This document shows positions 1 through 12,779 of a stretch of DNA of 64,000 nucleotides, one piece after another. Each line of letters starts with the position of its first letter. Positions within the stretch are counted from its first letter, which is position 1. Under the pieces are notes generated by a model, which saw only the letters and a list, made by a program, of their open reading frames with translations, searched no databases and was not told the DNA's origin. The translations under genes and the position numbers were made by a program. This DNA is from Epiperipatus broadwayi. Taxonomy: Eukaryota; Onychophora; Udeonychophora; Euonychophora; Peripatidae. The stretch is taken from NCBI GenBank assembly GCA_028023455.1, contig JAQFVV010006271.1, positions 563,795 through 627,794 of the forward strand, in the 5' to 3' direction.

Positions 1-1620
1 AATCTAAAGATTCCTGTAACAAATTGTAATTTTGTTGGGAAAGATTATGTATAGAACTGATAAAAGACTTATAGATCTGTAGTTTCTAATATCTTTATCA
101 TTTTTTTTAAAGATCAATTTACTATTCCATTATTCCAATCATTTGTTATGTATTTCTACAAATATTTCCTTCTTTTCTTCTGTTACATTGTAATTCTATC
201 ATAAGCATTTTACTCACTTGTTTACAAGCTGGTAAAACTGTTATGTCTTTATCATTTAATATTACAATGGCCACCCAACATATATTGTAGAAATATATAC
301 AAATAGTAAGCATGTATTGGATAATAAAATTTAAAGTTCTTTTAAATTTAAAATATTATTTTGAATGTGCATGTATGTGTGTGCATGATGAGATATATAA
401 AAGCATCTTACTTAGATTCAGCATTTAAAGATAAGAAAAATTATTTATTAAAATGAATTTTCATAGAAGAATTCATGTAAGGTGACTTAAATTAAGAAAA
501 AAAAACTTGAAATATATATTTTTTGCTTAAAAATAATAATAATTTGATAAGATTTATTGATATAAAAAATGAATCTATAAACCGTAATTAAAAAATAAAA
601 AGTCTCCAGTTTATTTTGTAATTACTAATGTATTGTATATTTTTAATTTAAAAAAGTAAAAGAATTGATAAGGGAGAGAATAAAAGATAGCATTTTTTAT
701 TTTGATTAGTGTAGACTTAGGCAGAAGAAATTTTTTAGCTTTTGTGAACTCTAACTTGGAGGAAAAATATGTCACTGTTTATTCAATTTAATTGTCCTTG
801 CCAATATAAGGATCATTTATTGAAACATTCAGAGAACATGCAGTGCTAAGTAATCTAAAGTGTGTTAACTTACTATAAATTATGTAAACTTTTAAAAATT
901 TCCTTAGTTTGACTTAAATGATCAACCCAGAATTAAATAAAAATGCCAATGGAAAATGTGTGCCTCTGTTTTTTTTTATTTTAATTGGAACAAATACAGT
1001 GAAACAACTTGAAAAAAAAACAATATGGGTCACCAAAATAAAAATACAGTAATAAGAATATTTGTTGGGAAACCTAAAAAAAAACCCCAATATATTGAAA
1101 AGCCCTTAAGATAGTACAATCTCATTTCTTTATTTGACTGTATTTCATATATATGTATTATTTGATGTTATTTTTATCTATTCTTTTTTATATGCTTGGC
1201 TTAGCTGTAAACACAGATTCTAAAATAATTATTTTTAATTTTGTGTGTGTGTGTATGAGCGAGTTAATTTTAATTGTTGAATAAATTATTATATATTCAA
1301 GTTGTCAGTACCAGTTTATTTAGCAGCTCTCATTTCAAAATTTCACATTAGCACTTACTAGTTCTGTATTTATCAAAAAAAAAAAAAGATTTTTAATTGG
1401 AGAAAATGTTTAATCACTGAGAAAATGCCAGAATGTTCTAGTGAATTGAGGGATTATATTTCAAATTGGCTCATTTAGCATGGCACCTGAGTAAAAGCTG
1501 AAAATGCATGCCTTCTTTAAATTAAAGTATTGCTGAGTGGAAAACTATTTCAAATCACTAGTGTTGATTTTTGGGGAGATGATTGGGAAATATAATCTGC
1601 TTAGGTTCAATCATTTCTAT
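1..1620. other. AT-rich DNA, no gene seen
   Basis: No open frame with recognisable protein content was found on either strand. The stretch holds poly-A/T runs and short TA and TG microsatellite patches, and looks like intergenic or intronic DNA. Confidence 0.6.
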
Positions 1621-1639
1621 TATTATCTACTTTAGATAT

Positions 1640-2250
1640 GACTCTATGATTGTTATCTTGTTTAGTCCTATTTAAAGATAGTCTCTCAAAGTTACCAGTA
1701 CAGTGTATAACATTGCCAACAATTTTTCCATTTTTTTACTTACTTCTTTTAAGATATCAAGTATAATTCCAACATTTACTGAAGCTTTCCCTTTGTTCAT
1801 AGATTTTATTGTGTGATTCACTTCTTCATTTAAAATTGCCAGGAAATTTATTGCAGAAATAACTTTTCTTCCAATGTCAAGTTGTTATATTATTACACTT
1901 TATTCTCTTCAATAGATTTTCTTGCACATTTTACAATTATATATTCTTATATCATTATTAACACTTTTTTATACCATTTTACAAAACTCTAAATATTCAA
2001 TTCATCTTAGTGGATTATTTCTTTTAAAAATTTCATATTTCTTCTTTTCTTTATACATTCTCCTGTCTCCCCAGTATAGCCAACTTTTTAATTCAGTTTT
2101 TATTTTATCTGACTCCACAAAAATTGAAATTGTTCAGATAAGCTAACCAGCTTTTCAAACACTCTGAATTAAATTTTTCAAGTGATTCAATTTCAACCAT
2201 GCTCAGATGCTCAAGTTTTTCATGGCTTTAAATGATATTGTCTATTTTAT
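1640..2250 (-). pseudogene. LINE (RTE-like) fragment, linker between endonuclease and RT
   Basis: Read on the - strand this is a broken piece of the same LINE that is best preserved at 46.1-48.7 kb. The recognisable part is the basic linker after the endonuclease domain: KKRRNMKFLKEI here against KKRRNMKIYKND in the better copy, followed by a match to the CARKSIEENK-type stretch. Frames change several times and stops are present, so it is a dead fragment. No neighbouring endonuclease or RT core could be read, so its true ends may lie outside the given span. Confidence 0.6.
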
Positions 2251-2882
2251 TATACTGTTATTTATAGCTACAGTATATTTAAACTGCTTATTTCTTTATT
2301 TAGACAATAAATAGCATGGATATTACCTGTGTATCAAATTAATTTTCTGATTATATATTTATATGAATTATTATTATTATTGCCAATAATGTTGTGTATT
2401 AACTTAGACAAATTGATTATCAAATTTAACCTATTAAATTTACAAATATTAACACTAAAGTAAATCCCTCAACATTTGGAGTTTACTACAAAAAATAAGC
2501 TCATAGTGAATGCAGTAGTGAACTTCAATCTAAAGTATCCAAGGTTTTGTGTCCTACAGATACCACATCACAAAACTGTGTCACATAATATAGTGGATAA
2601 TTGTTTTGAACATTATCACTACTACAAATATATGCTGTATGACTCTTAGCCATATATGTAAGGCAGAAATGATGGCAAATCTTTTTGGAAAAACTAGTCT
2701 TTTACTTTATTATCTTAAAGAATAATTTAAGATAATTATCTGACTCCTATTATTGGTTGTCAATAACTATTTACTTTTTTTGTTTGTTAAATCCAAATCT
2801 TCAAGATAAGACTAATTTATAAACTGGATGTGTTCACTACAGCCATAGTATAGAACTTTGTTATACAATATACAAATTTTAA

Positions 2883-3440
2883 TGGTAAAAATTTCTACAA
2901 TGATTGAATAATAAGTGTGTGTATATATATACATTTATATGGAAAGTATTATTAAAAAAAATCTTTGTTTGCATACATAAAAGTCAGACAGGAAGTAAAT
3001 AAACAAAACCCCTAAATAAAATTCACTCTAAAAAATTAGTAATGCACATATGCTGATTGTTAAAAATATGGTAATAAATAAATTATGCATACTGAAGCTA
3101 ATTAGGCAGATCAGCCAAATTAAAATTAATTATGCAAAAGAATAAAAACAGCAGAATTAACTCTGTGTGGGTACAATAGTAGTGAGACTATTTTAATGCA
3201 CATATGATAGATTAGAGAATACAATATTTTTTAATTTGTAATTAATATTTTTTTGCATTTGAACTTTAAACAACCAGCAAGCAAGCTAGTTGTTATACTG
3301 AAGATACATTTTAGTTATGCATATATAGAGTTACTAAACTCTTGTTGTTAAGTTTCCTTTTGGTGTTATATATTTATTTCTAAAAACATTTTAGATGGCT
3401 ATACAGCTGGTAAATGTCAATATTGCCCCTATATATTACA
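2883..3440 (+). repeat. 5' LTR of gypsy-A
   Basis: Pairs with 8994-9511 (and 7143-7190) as a direct repeat at roughly 80% similarity by eye, indicating an old insertion. The right edge is set where similarity stops after CCTATATATTACA. The left edge is less certain because the terminal part of the 3' LTR is disrupted. Confidence 0.7.
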
Positions 3441-3639
3441 GAACAGCAGTTCATGAAACCTGTATATATATAGCAGACTGCAAGTGATAATACTGAGAAA
3501 TTAATGAAGAAAATCAATGTGGCACTATACAATAGCTCCATAACTGAATTTGATATTAACAATGCAGAGGGTTAGCAGTTGTATGTTGTACATGCAGAGA
3601 GATACATGTTTATTAACAATATAGTAGATAATAATGTGA

Positions 3640-4210
3640 AAGTTGCAAAACACTGATATGGACGGCTGGTAAAGATGCATTACAGATTGCAAATCTATTG
3701 TGCAACTTGGAAGCTCTTGAGAATATTCCATATGAAGAGTTGTTAGAGAAGTTAAACATTTTTTTAAGCCTACAACATATAGTGCATTTATGTTTCAGAA
3801 ATAGAATCCACTCACTATTAAAGAACATACAAATTGTAATGTGGTATTGTGGATGCTCATGAAAGAGTGTGACTTTATAGCTGATTTGAAAGATATGCTT
3901 CTAACTCAATTGTTATGGGGTATGAGTGACAATAAGCTCTGGCAAATACTTCTGAGAGAAACTGCATTAACATATGCATGATCTATAGATAAAGGAATAG
4001 TATATGAAACCATCCTAGAAAGTACAATAGAATTTCAAAATACAGCTGATGTAATATATATATAAAATGGTGAATAATGGTGGTAAAGGCCCTATTAAAA
4101 AGAAGTGTACATACAAAAATGACAAATTCTATAATTGTAGAGTTAAAAGCATTTATCATATGTTTGTTCCAATAAGCTTGAAAAGAATAAAAATGATTAC
4201 TGGACTATAA
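3640..4210 (+). pseudogene. Gypsy-A gag remnant
   Basis: Degraded gag region. Around 3728-3760 the translation IPYEELLEKLNIF aligns with IPYSELLENLDIHF in gypsy-B gag (20392-20610, - strand), so the two elements belong to one lineage. Around 3920-3970 the segment GMSDNKLWQILLRETAL matches the family gag pattern (RLV.G..D..LR..LL). A cysteine-poor nucleocapsid remnant follows near 4110-4200. Several frame breaks make it non-functional. Confidence 0.65.
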
Positions 4211-4549
4211 ATCAAAAAGAGGAACTGCAGACAAACCATTATCAAGAAGATAAAGCAACATAAACTACAATTTTCTGGATGTAAAAAATTGTCAGAAAAA
4301 AAATCATAGATAGTGGAACAAGTATGCCTTTTACTTCAAAAAAAGATGACAGTTTTCACAAGAAATTGTAAAAGGAAGATATCTATAAACAAAACAGACT
4401 TAGTAGCTACCAAAGTAAATGGAAGCATAATTGATATTCTAGAGATAATAATACCAGTATATTTAAACACTAGATTAAAAAATTATTCCTATACATGTCA
4501 AGGGATTTAATCCTAATTCTAGGTTCGAAACTGAGTCCAGTTAAAATCT

Positions 4550-7058
4550 GATGTCCAGAATAAATTTTCACAGCTGTTCAGTCAGGTTCAACAGAATTGA
4601 ATACACAACTGGTTAATACAGACTTGATGGATAATGTCCAGCCTATTGTTTGCAGTCCATGGAATGTTCCTTTCACTTTGAAAAGAGGAAGAAACAGATT
4701 TAGTCAAGAGTAATGTAATTACATCTGTTGAAGTGTCAGATTAGGCAGCACTCATCACTGTAATTTTAAAATACAATGGAACACTTAATTTACATGGTGA
4801 CTACTGTGTAACTATGAATTGATGCATAACAAAAATGCATACCCTGAACTTTGTGTTCGAGAGGTTTTAGCATCATTACAAAAATTACATCACTAAAATT
4901 GATCTTCAGTTAGCATTCCACCAGATTTCAGTTACAGCAAGTACAGCTGAACTCTTTACTATTAACATGTATTTGGGACTACTTAAGTATAACAAATTTC
5001 CATACAGAATAACTATAATTCCAAATGTGTTTCAAGTCAAAATAGTCTGTTGCAGGGATAACAGGAGTTATTCCTTACCTGGATGACATTCTAATAACCA
5101 CTGAAATGGAAAATGAGTTCTGTGAACATGTAAATAAATTGTGTAAAAAGTTGAAAAAATTGTAGTGCAACCTAACATCATTAAGTGCATATTGTGTAGT
5201 AGAGAAATTAAGTTCTCCTAGGATGCATTATTACTGATAAATGAAAATATCTGAATCTGGAAAAATAAGAACAATAAAAAATGCACCTAAACTAAACACA
5301 CCAGAGACTTGCAAGCATTCTTAGGATTACTGAATTACTTTGAGAGTTTCCTGAAAGGAAAATTTCATGATGCAATTCTGCTTTATGAATTGTTGAAGAA
5401 AGAACAATGATGGAAGTGCATAGTTGAACAAGATATAGCATTCAAGTAAGTAAAACAGTTGGTAATATTGTCAACTTCAGATGCACTACCAAAATAATCA
5501 TGAAGTAATTATAACTACATTTGCTCTGGCATATGGAATAGGTGCTATCATTTCTCATAGAACTTATGGGGTGAACACCTTATCATGTATGCATTTGGAA
5601 CCTTAACAGTAGTTGAAAAAAATATTGTTAGCTTGATAAAGATGTTTTAGCAAGTTTTTGCAGAGGAGAAATTATATCAGTAAGTAGGAATGTATATTTA
5701 AGATCTATATGGACTATAGATCTCTAACAGGAATATTGGTAAAGCTTAAAAGAAATCATGCTAGTTAAAGAATGATCTGATGGATAAATACATCAGTTTC
5801 ATACAACTTTGAACAATTGTATAAACCTGGGAAACAAATAATTTATATTGATGATTTAATGAAAATACTGGATACAAGTGAACATGAAACATGGATCATT
5901 GAAATAACTGCATGGACTCTATAAACACTATAGTTGTGGCAAAGTGGACAAAAGATTATTCTATATAGCAATTAGTCAAGAAATGAATCAAAGAGAGATA
6001 GCCTTAATGTCAATCGAATTACATGGTTGAACCTATATGGAATGTCCATGGGAGTCTATTTAGTAATGGCTACATTTTTATGACAGATCAAATATTGTTT
6101 CCAATAAAGGAGAAGAAATGTGTATTAGATTTATTATACAAAGAATACTCTGGAATTATCTTTTAAGTATGGCAGCTTAATGCAGGTCATGATAAAACAA
6201 GGTCAAAAGAGAGTATACATCAATCAACAGTGAGACTACCCTCTAAACAATTGGAGCCATGGCCATAAGCCACTTAACAATGGCAAAGAATTTATATGGA
6301 TAATGCTCAACCTTTCAACTGACTTATTATCTTAGTTATCATCAACTCATTCAAAATGGCTTGAGTACAGAGTTGTGAAAAACATTAATGAGAGGAATAC
6401 CATAAAAGTGATAAATGAATTGTTCATGTCATGGCTGTCCCCAGAAATATTTCTGACATTAAAGACTTTTTTGATAAAAAAGGGATATGATATATTTTAA
6501 CACCTCCATATCATCCCTAAGTCAAATGGACTAGCTGAAAAGATCATACAATAATTGAAACTAACATTGATTAAAATGCAATATCATGATATTTATGAAA
6601 CATTGATGGCAGTCATGTTTTATCAGCATTTCACACTAAGTACAGCTACCAGAAAAACTCATGAAAATGTCGATGAAATGGAAATTCAGAATGCAAGTCT
6701 CAATATTGATCCCTAGCAAGAATGAGATAAGGGAGACAAATTTAGAAAATGTAAGATATTGGAGAAACTGTTTAGATAAGTGATGTATTAACAAAAAAGT
6801 GGCAAACAGAAAATGTATCAAATGTGTTGTTAAAAAAAATATTGATTAATGGTAGAAAACTCAGAAGATATACCAAACCTAGATCAAGTAAATAGAAATG
6901 CAAGTTTTTCCATAGCTGATGCGATGACAACTATTATGACAGAGCATCATCATGTGCTCAAAGAAGAAGCAATGTCCAGTACTAAATTTATTGAAAAAGT
7001 AGAATCTCTGAGAATGAATACTTCTGAAACAACTATGGACTTACTACCTCTTAGATAA
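4550..7058 (+). pseudogene. Gypsy-A pol remnant (RT, RNase H, integrase)
   Basis: Order: RT N-terminus at about 4630 (QPIVCSPWNVPFTLK), RT palm with KIDLQLAFHQISVTA at about 4900 and the catalytic YLDD at about 5076-5087 (PYLDDILIT). RNase H follows with YGIGAIISH near 5535. Integrase has a GHDKT segment near 6190, the EPW entry to the catalytic core near 6250, and PPYHP-SNGLAE-like residues near 6510-6540. A last open stretch at 6849-7058 is the polyprotein C-terminus. Stops and frameshifts occur throughout; it is dead, but domain order is intact. Confidence 0.75.
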
Positions 7059-7142
7059 GCTAGAGATCAGAGAAGGTTGAGAAATTTAAAGATTAGGTAT
7101 GCAATTAATCTTTAAATTACATTTTATAGAGTGAGGGGAAGT

Positions 7143-7190
7143 TGTGCAAAGTCTGATTAGAAAGTGTTTGTATGTATATATATAAATTAA
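7143..7190 (+). repeat. Gypsy-A 3' LTR, first part
   Basis: Begins TGTGCAAAG directly after the purine-rich tract at about 7129-7142. It corresponds to the start of the 5' LTR (GATTGAATAATAAGTGTGTG at about 2900) and is cut off by the Penelope-like insertion. Confidence 0.5.
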
Positions 7191-8993
7191 TAATTTTTAA
7201 CAAATGTAATTATTTTAATATATATAAAAGACATATTTTGAAGGTTCATCCATGTTAAAAAAATTTAAATATTAATATACCGACATTTTGACTTGAACAC
7301 ACGTCATCTACTGGGTGATAAAAGGTAGAAACACGGTTGTAGGGGCGCTACAATCACTGATTTGAAAAAAAAAACACCAATAGCAAAAATGTTAAATTAA
7401 GAATGTTTTTTAAAAAAATCTTTCCAAATAGGTGGAAGATTGCATGTATCATCTCGCTTATTGATACAATCTGGCCTTTTAAGTATCTCAATGGCTTTTC
7501 TGATTTTACACTAGTAGAGATTATCATATCTGGATATGATCCTGGTACTAGAAAAATCAATTTTATGACCTGAATCAATAGTATGGAGTTAGAGTGCTGC
7601 TGCTGACGAGTGTTGTTTAACTGCATTAGCATGTTCATCTCTCCTAACACTGATGTGACTATTACTCATACCTATGTAAGAAGCTTTACAATTGTCATGA
7701 GATTTGATAAACACCATGAGATTCAAGTGGGATTGAATCCTTAGACTTGGTTATTATATTGCTGATCATTTGATGAGTAGAAAACACTGTATTTATATTA
7801 TAGCGATTTAATATACATCCAATACTGTCAGTAGTTCCTTTTACATATGGAATACAAATCCTTAAAGCTGATTTATCATCTTTTTATTTCCTATTTTGTC
7901 CATTTTGGGCTTGAAATAAGGTTTTTTAAAATAAATTTATAAGTATTTGCTAATAAAACACTATTGATGATTTATTACTTCTTTCAGATGTAACTTATTT
8001 GAAAAGTTAATTGCTTTATTTCAAAGAGTTTTGGCTACAGAAACTGAGTTGGATGATGATGAGAATGGAAATATAAATATCTGTCCATGTGTGTATTCTT
8101 TTTGTAAATCGAAAATGATAAACTATTTGGTGTCCTGGTGACTAGAACATCAAGAAAAGGGAGTTTTCCATCAGACTTTGTCTCCATTGTAAATTTAATA
8201 TGAGGATGCATATTATTTAAATGTGAGAAAAAAATCAACTAATTTATTTTTTCCATGTTGCTATTTGACAAAAGTGTCATCTATGTATCTGAACCAAACG
8301 AGACATTTTAAAGATGATTCTAAAACACAATTTCTATATTTTCCATAAATAAATCAGCTATTACTCCTGAGATAGGTGAGCCCATAGGAGTACCAAAAAC
8401 TTGTCTGTAATGCTGTCCATTGTATACAAAATATGTGTTCAAGAGACAATGTTTAATCAAAGCAATAATATGGTTTGGTAAATTTCAGGCATTGCGAAAC
8501 TACATTCAAGACATCAAGTGGAATGTTTGTAAGCAAAGATACGACATCAAAACTGACCAGAATGTCATTAGCATTAATTTAAAAATTTTAATACAACAGA
8601 AATAAAGTGAAAAGAGTTTTTAATATATGATGTAATAGATGGGATTATAGGTTTAATGAAATTAGATAAATATGTAGCTAAAATATGAGTTGGAGATTCT
8701 TTTGCACTTACTATTGGATGAAGGGGGATTATCTGGTTTATAAATTTTTGGGAGTCCATAAAATTTTGGATAGACACATGATTTTTTACGAGGGATTATT
8801 TTATTTTTTATCTCTGTTTCAACAGGCGATTTATTAATAATGGCTTTTGTTTTTTTTTTTCAAATAAGTAGTATGATCTCTTTTTGATGGTTTATAAGTT
8901 TTATCATCAAGCAAATCTAAAATTTTATTATGGTACACAGATGAAACCGCAAAATATGTCTTTATATATGCAACCCATGAAAATCTTCATATC
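7190..8993 (-). mobile_element. Penelope-like element PLE-A, inserted in a gypsy LTR
   Basis: Reverse-strand Penelope-like retroelement, apparently 5'-truncated, since its upstream end at about 8993 lies inside the RT N-terminal region. It interrupts the gypsy-A 3' LTR within an AT microsatellite-like stretch, so its exact ends are blurred. It encodes RT and GIY-YIG endonuclease remnants (see the separate entry). Confidence 0.75.
7354..8960 (-). pseudogene. PLE-A polyprotein remnant: RT plus GIY-YIG endonuclease
   Basis: From the N-terminal side: a finger/thumb region with IVSAKESPTHILATYLSNF (about 8690-8630), typical of Penelope RT; then GTPMGSPISGVIADLFME at about 8400-8350; then KFTMETKSDGKLPFLDVLVT (about 8190-8130) and the histidine-rich DRYLYFHSHHHPTQ at about 8050. 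Near 7700-7660 a KASYIGMS segment is the GIY-YIG core with a modified first motif. The C-terminal helix SEKPLRYLK-like region is at 7500. Several frameshifts and stops are present. Penelope-like elements are telomere-associated or dispersed retroelements; the assignment is firm and the copy is dead. Confidence 0.8.
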
Positions 8994-9511
8994 AACATAT
9001 ATATATACTTGGAAAGTACTGTAAATAAATTCTTTATGTTTGTGTATATAGTAGTCAGACAGGAAGTAAATAAAGAAAACTCTCAAATTAAATTACACAC
9101 TAGAAAATTAGTAATGCATATATATGCTCGTTATACAAAAATATATTTATAAGTAAATTATGCATATTGGGATTAATTAAAAATTTCAGGTATGCAGAGC
9201 AATAAAAACTGGAGAATTAGCAATGTGTGAGTACAGTAATAGCAGAACTGTTTTAATGCACACTGAGAACAAGCCATACAGAAAGATATGATACATTAGA
9301 GAATGCAAGAATTTTTAATTTGTAATTGCTTTTGGCATTTAAATTTTGAACAAACAAACTAGTTGTTGTATTGAAAATATGAATTTTAGTTATACATAGA
9401 GTTAATAAACTACTGTTGTTAAATTTTCTTTTGGTGTTATGTGTTTATTTCTAATAACATTTTAGATGGCTATGTAGCTGGTAAATGTCAGTGTTGTTCC
9501 TATATATTCCA
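8994..9511 (+). repeat. Gypsy-A 3' LTR, second part
   Basis: Resumes the LTR sequence (ACTTGGAAAGTACTG..., matching TATGGAAAGTATTATT at 2939) straight after the Penelope copy and runs to TATATATTCCA. Similarity to the 5' LTR then stops. Confidence 0.7.
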
Positions 9512-12060
9512 ATTTTACAAAATCACTATAAAAGAATTTATAAAACTTAATGCTATTCAATATGCATTGTAATGATAAATATTTCATTATATTATAAAGT
9601 AGCTCTATATTGAAAATACTAGAATGAATTATATAAAAAATAAACTGAATATTGCCTTATTGTAATCTGTCATCGACATAAAAATATATATATATTTATA
9701 TATATGTAAGTCATATTCGTCTTTTTCATTATTTAGTTCAATACAAGTAACACTTCAATGCATCATATGCTATTCTATCTAATATTAGCACAATTATGAC
9801 CACTGAGCAAAAAAGAGAATTGTGACTATTCATATAATAATGATTAACTTCAAACAACATTCTATATCAATTTAGTTTCAAGAAAGTGAATACATTTTAT
9901 TGAGAATATGACAATAAAAAAAGAAATCAAAGCATTTTTAATTAATATACATTTGTTTCTGTTAAATTTTTTAATTTTTGACCCATTATGTAATATCAGC
10001 TGTGCAATATTATACTTTGATTTAAATATTAAACTGGATGTTTGCAACATTGTCATAATATATTTTGTATATTGAAATTTGCCTTTATGTATTTCAGCAT
10101 ATATTGCTTATTCTTTTTTATTAGCAGTCATTATAAATGAGTATAAGAAAAATACTGCAAATAAAAAGTTGAAGATGAGAATTGTTTGATGATTGTATTA
10201 TTTTGTGAGGCAAATCCTTTCATATATACCACTTTTAATATTTTTGCTTAACATTTTGCAAAGCTTTCTATAAATGTTTATCACCTTACCTATCTAATAG
10301 CTTTTCCTTACATTTTGTCATTGACCATATCCTAATAAAAGCAATAAATATACACCTGTTTTTGAGATCTTTTATAATGCATCTTCCTATGCCATAAAAG
10401 TCATATTCAACCTCATCACAATTTAATTTTGGGGAAAAGTTTCTTACACTTTATTTACTTCAAATAGCTAAACCAACAAAGATGTGTCATTAGAATAATA
10501 GATTCAATGTCATCTCATTCAACAAAAAAGAAAATATACCAATAGGCCTGATAAGAATATTATTAATTTTCTGAATATAGTATGATCTTAAACCCCCCTA
10601 CTATCTTTATATTACATTGATAAAGAATACATGTCTATTCCATATGCCATTTTATTACAGCTTAATTTATAACTGTAAAACTCTTGCACATTCTTAACAA
10701 TGAATTTTGGATAAATGTATCAATATTAATAATAATTTATCAAGGCATTAATAATGTGCTCGATCAAAATTTAATATAAATGGAAGAGTTCATTGTTCAT
10801 AATATAATGTATAATAATTAATACGATTATATTTACAATAAATTTGAAATTTGCTGGATTATTAAGATATTTTGAGATTCTATCTTTGTAAATCTTTTAA
10901 TATTAATTTGAATTAGACTAGAAATATTTCCATAAATTGGTTATTAAACATTGCAAATATTATTGTCTGTACTGATTTCTCTAAAGAAAAAATAAATCGG
11001 GCAAATATGAAATGGGTTCCATTTTCATTTTCCACTTGGAAATGTCACAAGTCTGATGTTTAATTAAATTTTAGTATAGATAGTGCACTGAGAAATCATT
11101 GCCTCCTAAATCTATATTACTTGATTCTGATCAATTATAACGATATACATTGGAGACATACCACTTTGTTATAAATAAAATTGATTAATCAAATCATAAA
11201 TAAATGTACAAATTGATAAATATATGACAACTATATCGCTGCAAAGAAAGTACTGACTGTTACTAGTGTGTATTTCTCTGTATTAGGAAACTCATTCAAG
11301 TGTATCTGGACTAGAATATTAAAACCCATTCAATATATAGACATAGCCATCACATACAGATCTGTAGGTTATTTGTGGCATAAAAGCACTTTATATATAG
11401 GGAGCCATGCGACTGTGATAAATAATAAAATTTGTATCTAAATAAAAAAGTTTAGATTTTCAAATCATTCCATTGTATTATAAGCACATTTTGATTGTAA
11501 ATATTTTTTATTTAAATATGAGATTTATTTTTTTACTTAGTCTAGTGACCTTTATGCTACAGTGGACAGACTAGCGACTACATAATTTTGATTATTAACA
11601 AAATTTACATGTAAATGAAAATGATTACATTTCTGTATCATTTTTATTTAAATATTCTAATTTTATGTAATAAATAATATTTTACAATGCTAAATATTTA
11701 CATATAATGTTTTTGAGATTAACTCATTGCAACAGTTCATTTTAAATATAATTCAATAATCCTTCAGCTTCAGCAAATAGCATTGGATTAAAGTTTAAAG
11801 GATACCACTTTAACTTTATCTTTCACATGTCATGAGAATTGTCTACAGTGCTTTTGCTAAAGGCATGAATTTATTGAAAACTGAAAGTAATTTCATACTA
11901 GCCAGGTATATGTCAATCAGGTGTAAAGATTTAATAAATTTCTGATTAAATAAATTCTCACCTTTTAGCACTCCTGATATGTGAAGGAGAACATGGTTAA
12001 ACATATCAATTAAACCATAGTACTTTGCTGTTTATATTTACTGAACAATGATAAATATAT
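9512..12060. other. AT-rich DNA, no gene seen
   Basis: About 2.5 kb with no recognisable coding, repeat pair or RNA gene. Open frames are short and of AT-biased composition. Confidence 0.6.
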
Positions 12061-12079
12061 GTGTAAGAGATTGTGATCT

Positions 12080-12126
12080 GGGCCTACTAATGAGTGCTGA
12101 CTCAGCATGAAATGTGCATTTTGGGG
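12080..12126 (+). ncRNA. Degenerate hammerhead-ribozyme-like motif, copy 1
   Basis: The segment can be laid out as a type I hammerhead: CTAATGAG (consensus CUGAUGA, one change) at 12087-12094; helix II GTGCT/AGCAT closing a short loop; GAA at 12109-12111; a loopless helix III ATGT/GCAT; then TTGG, which can pair partly with CC.A upstream of the core. The G5-to-A change should abolish cleavage. It resembles copy 2 at 52.58 kb, and short loopless helix III is typical of hammerheads in Penelope-like elements and retrozymes. It lies 0.7 kb upstream of a same-strand Penelope remnant. Confidence 0.5.
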
Positions 12127-12554
12127 ATCATAGATCTTTTTCACATGTCTTTGATAATTTGTTTATGATTACATCCCTCCATATGGAGTTAAAAGTGAAT
12201 AGAAAACATTCCTTACCTTGCATGAGAGCTGTGCAGTGAAAGCTACACTACAGAAATATTATTCATTATTGGATAATCTCTAGTCTAATGAGTGACTAAT
12301 AAAAATTATTAGATTAATGTGATATGTTAAATTTAATGCAGTGCCATTTACTGAAGCTGGAGGTTATTAAATTATATTTAAAACAAAGAATTGCAGTGAG
12401 TTAATCTCAAAAACATCATATCTCAATTTATAAAAAAATAACATGTTATTAATTTATTTAAAAAGAAACATTTAAAAAATATTGTCTCATAATAATTATG
12501 GTAATTCTACAGTATGTTTGTTAAGAGGTATGTAGTAGGTAATTATATTTATCA

Positions 12555-12645
12555 AGTATAGTGTCCTTGACATAGCACATTGGTAGAATGTCAAACTCTG
12601 AAGTAAGGGATCCGCCGAGCATTGATTCCACTGCTATAAATTTTT
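12555..12645 (+). repeat. tRNA-like SINE head (weak)
   Basis: A short, locally GC-richer patch contains TTGGTAGAATGTC (A-box-like) followed about 40 bases later by GCATTGATTCCA (B-box-like, compare GGTTCGATTCC), then a T-run. This spacing suggests a tRNA-derived SINE remnant. It is not a functional tRNA: no acceptor stem can be formed convincingly. Confidence 0.35.
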
Positions 12646-12779
12646 TTTAAAATCCTGATATTATCTTTTTATTTTATTTTAATACCAATATTATCCTTTT
12701 TTAAAATTTAATGTGCATTCAGTTCCTTGATCTTAAAATAACTAGAAATATAAGTAAACTGAATTACTATATTACTATA

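Larger units (their letters stand above)
2883..9511 (+). mobile_element. Gypsy-A: decayed Ty3/gypsy LTR retrotransposon
   Basis: A full-length but heavily mutated LTR element. The two LTRs (about 2883-3440, and 7143-9511 with an insertion) share long similar stretches, such as the block around GTCAGACAGGAAGTAAATAA at 2984 and 9055, and both end in CCTATATATT(A/C)CA. Between them, + strand gag, RT, RNase H and integrase remnants occur in the canonical Ty3/gypsy order. A purine tract (GAGTGAGGGGAAG) sits just before the 3' LTR. The 3' LTR is split by a Penelope-like element. No clean target duplication was found, so outer ends are approximate. Confidence 0.8.

Noticed and set aside
7262-7310. 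Third hammerhead-like sequence in the PLE-A 3' region (- strand GATGACGTGTGTTCAAGTC)
   Set aside because: The core GATGA and an AAAA (for GAAA) are present, but helix II and helix I pairings could not be drawn convincingly.
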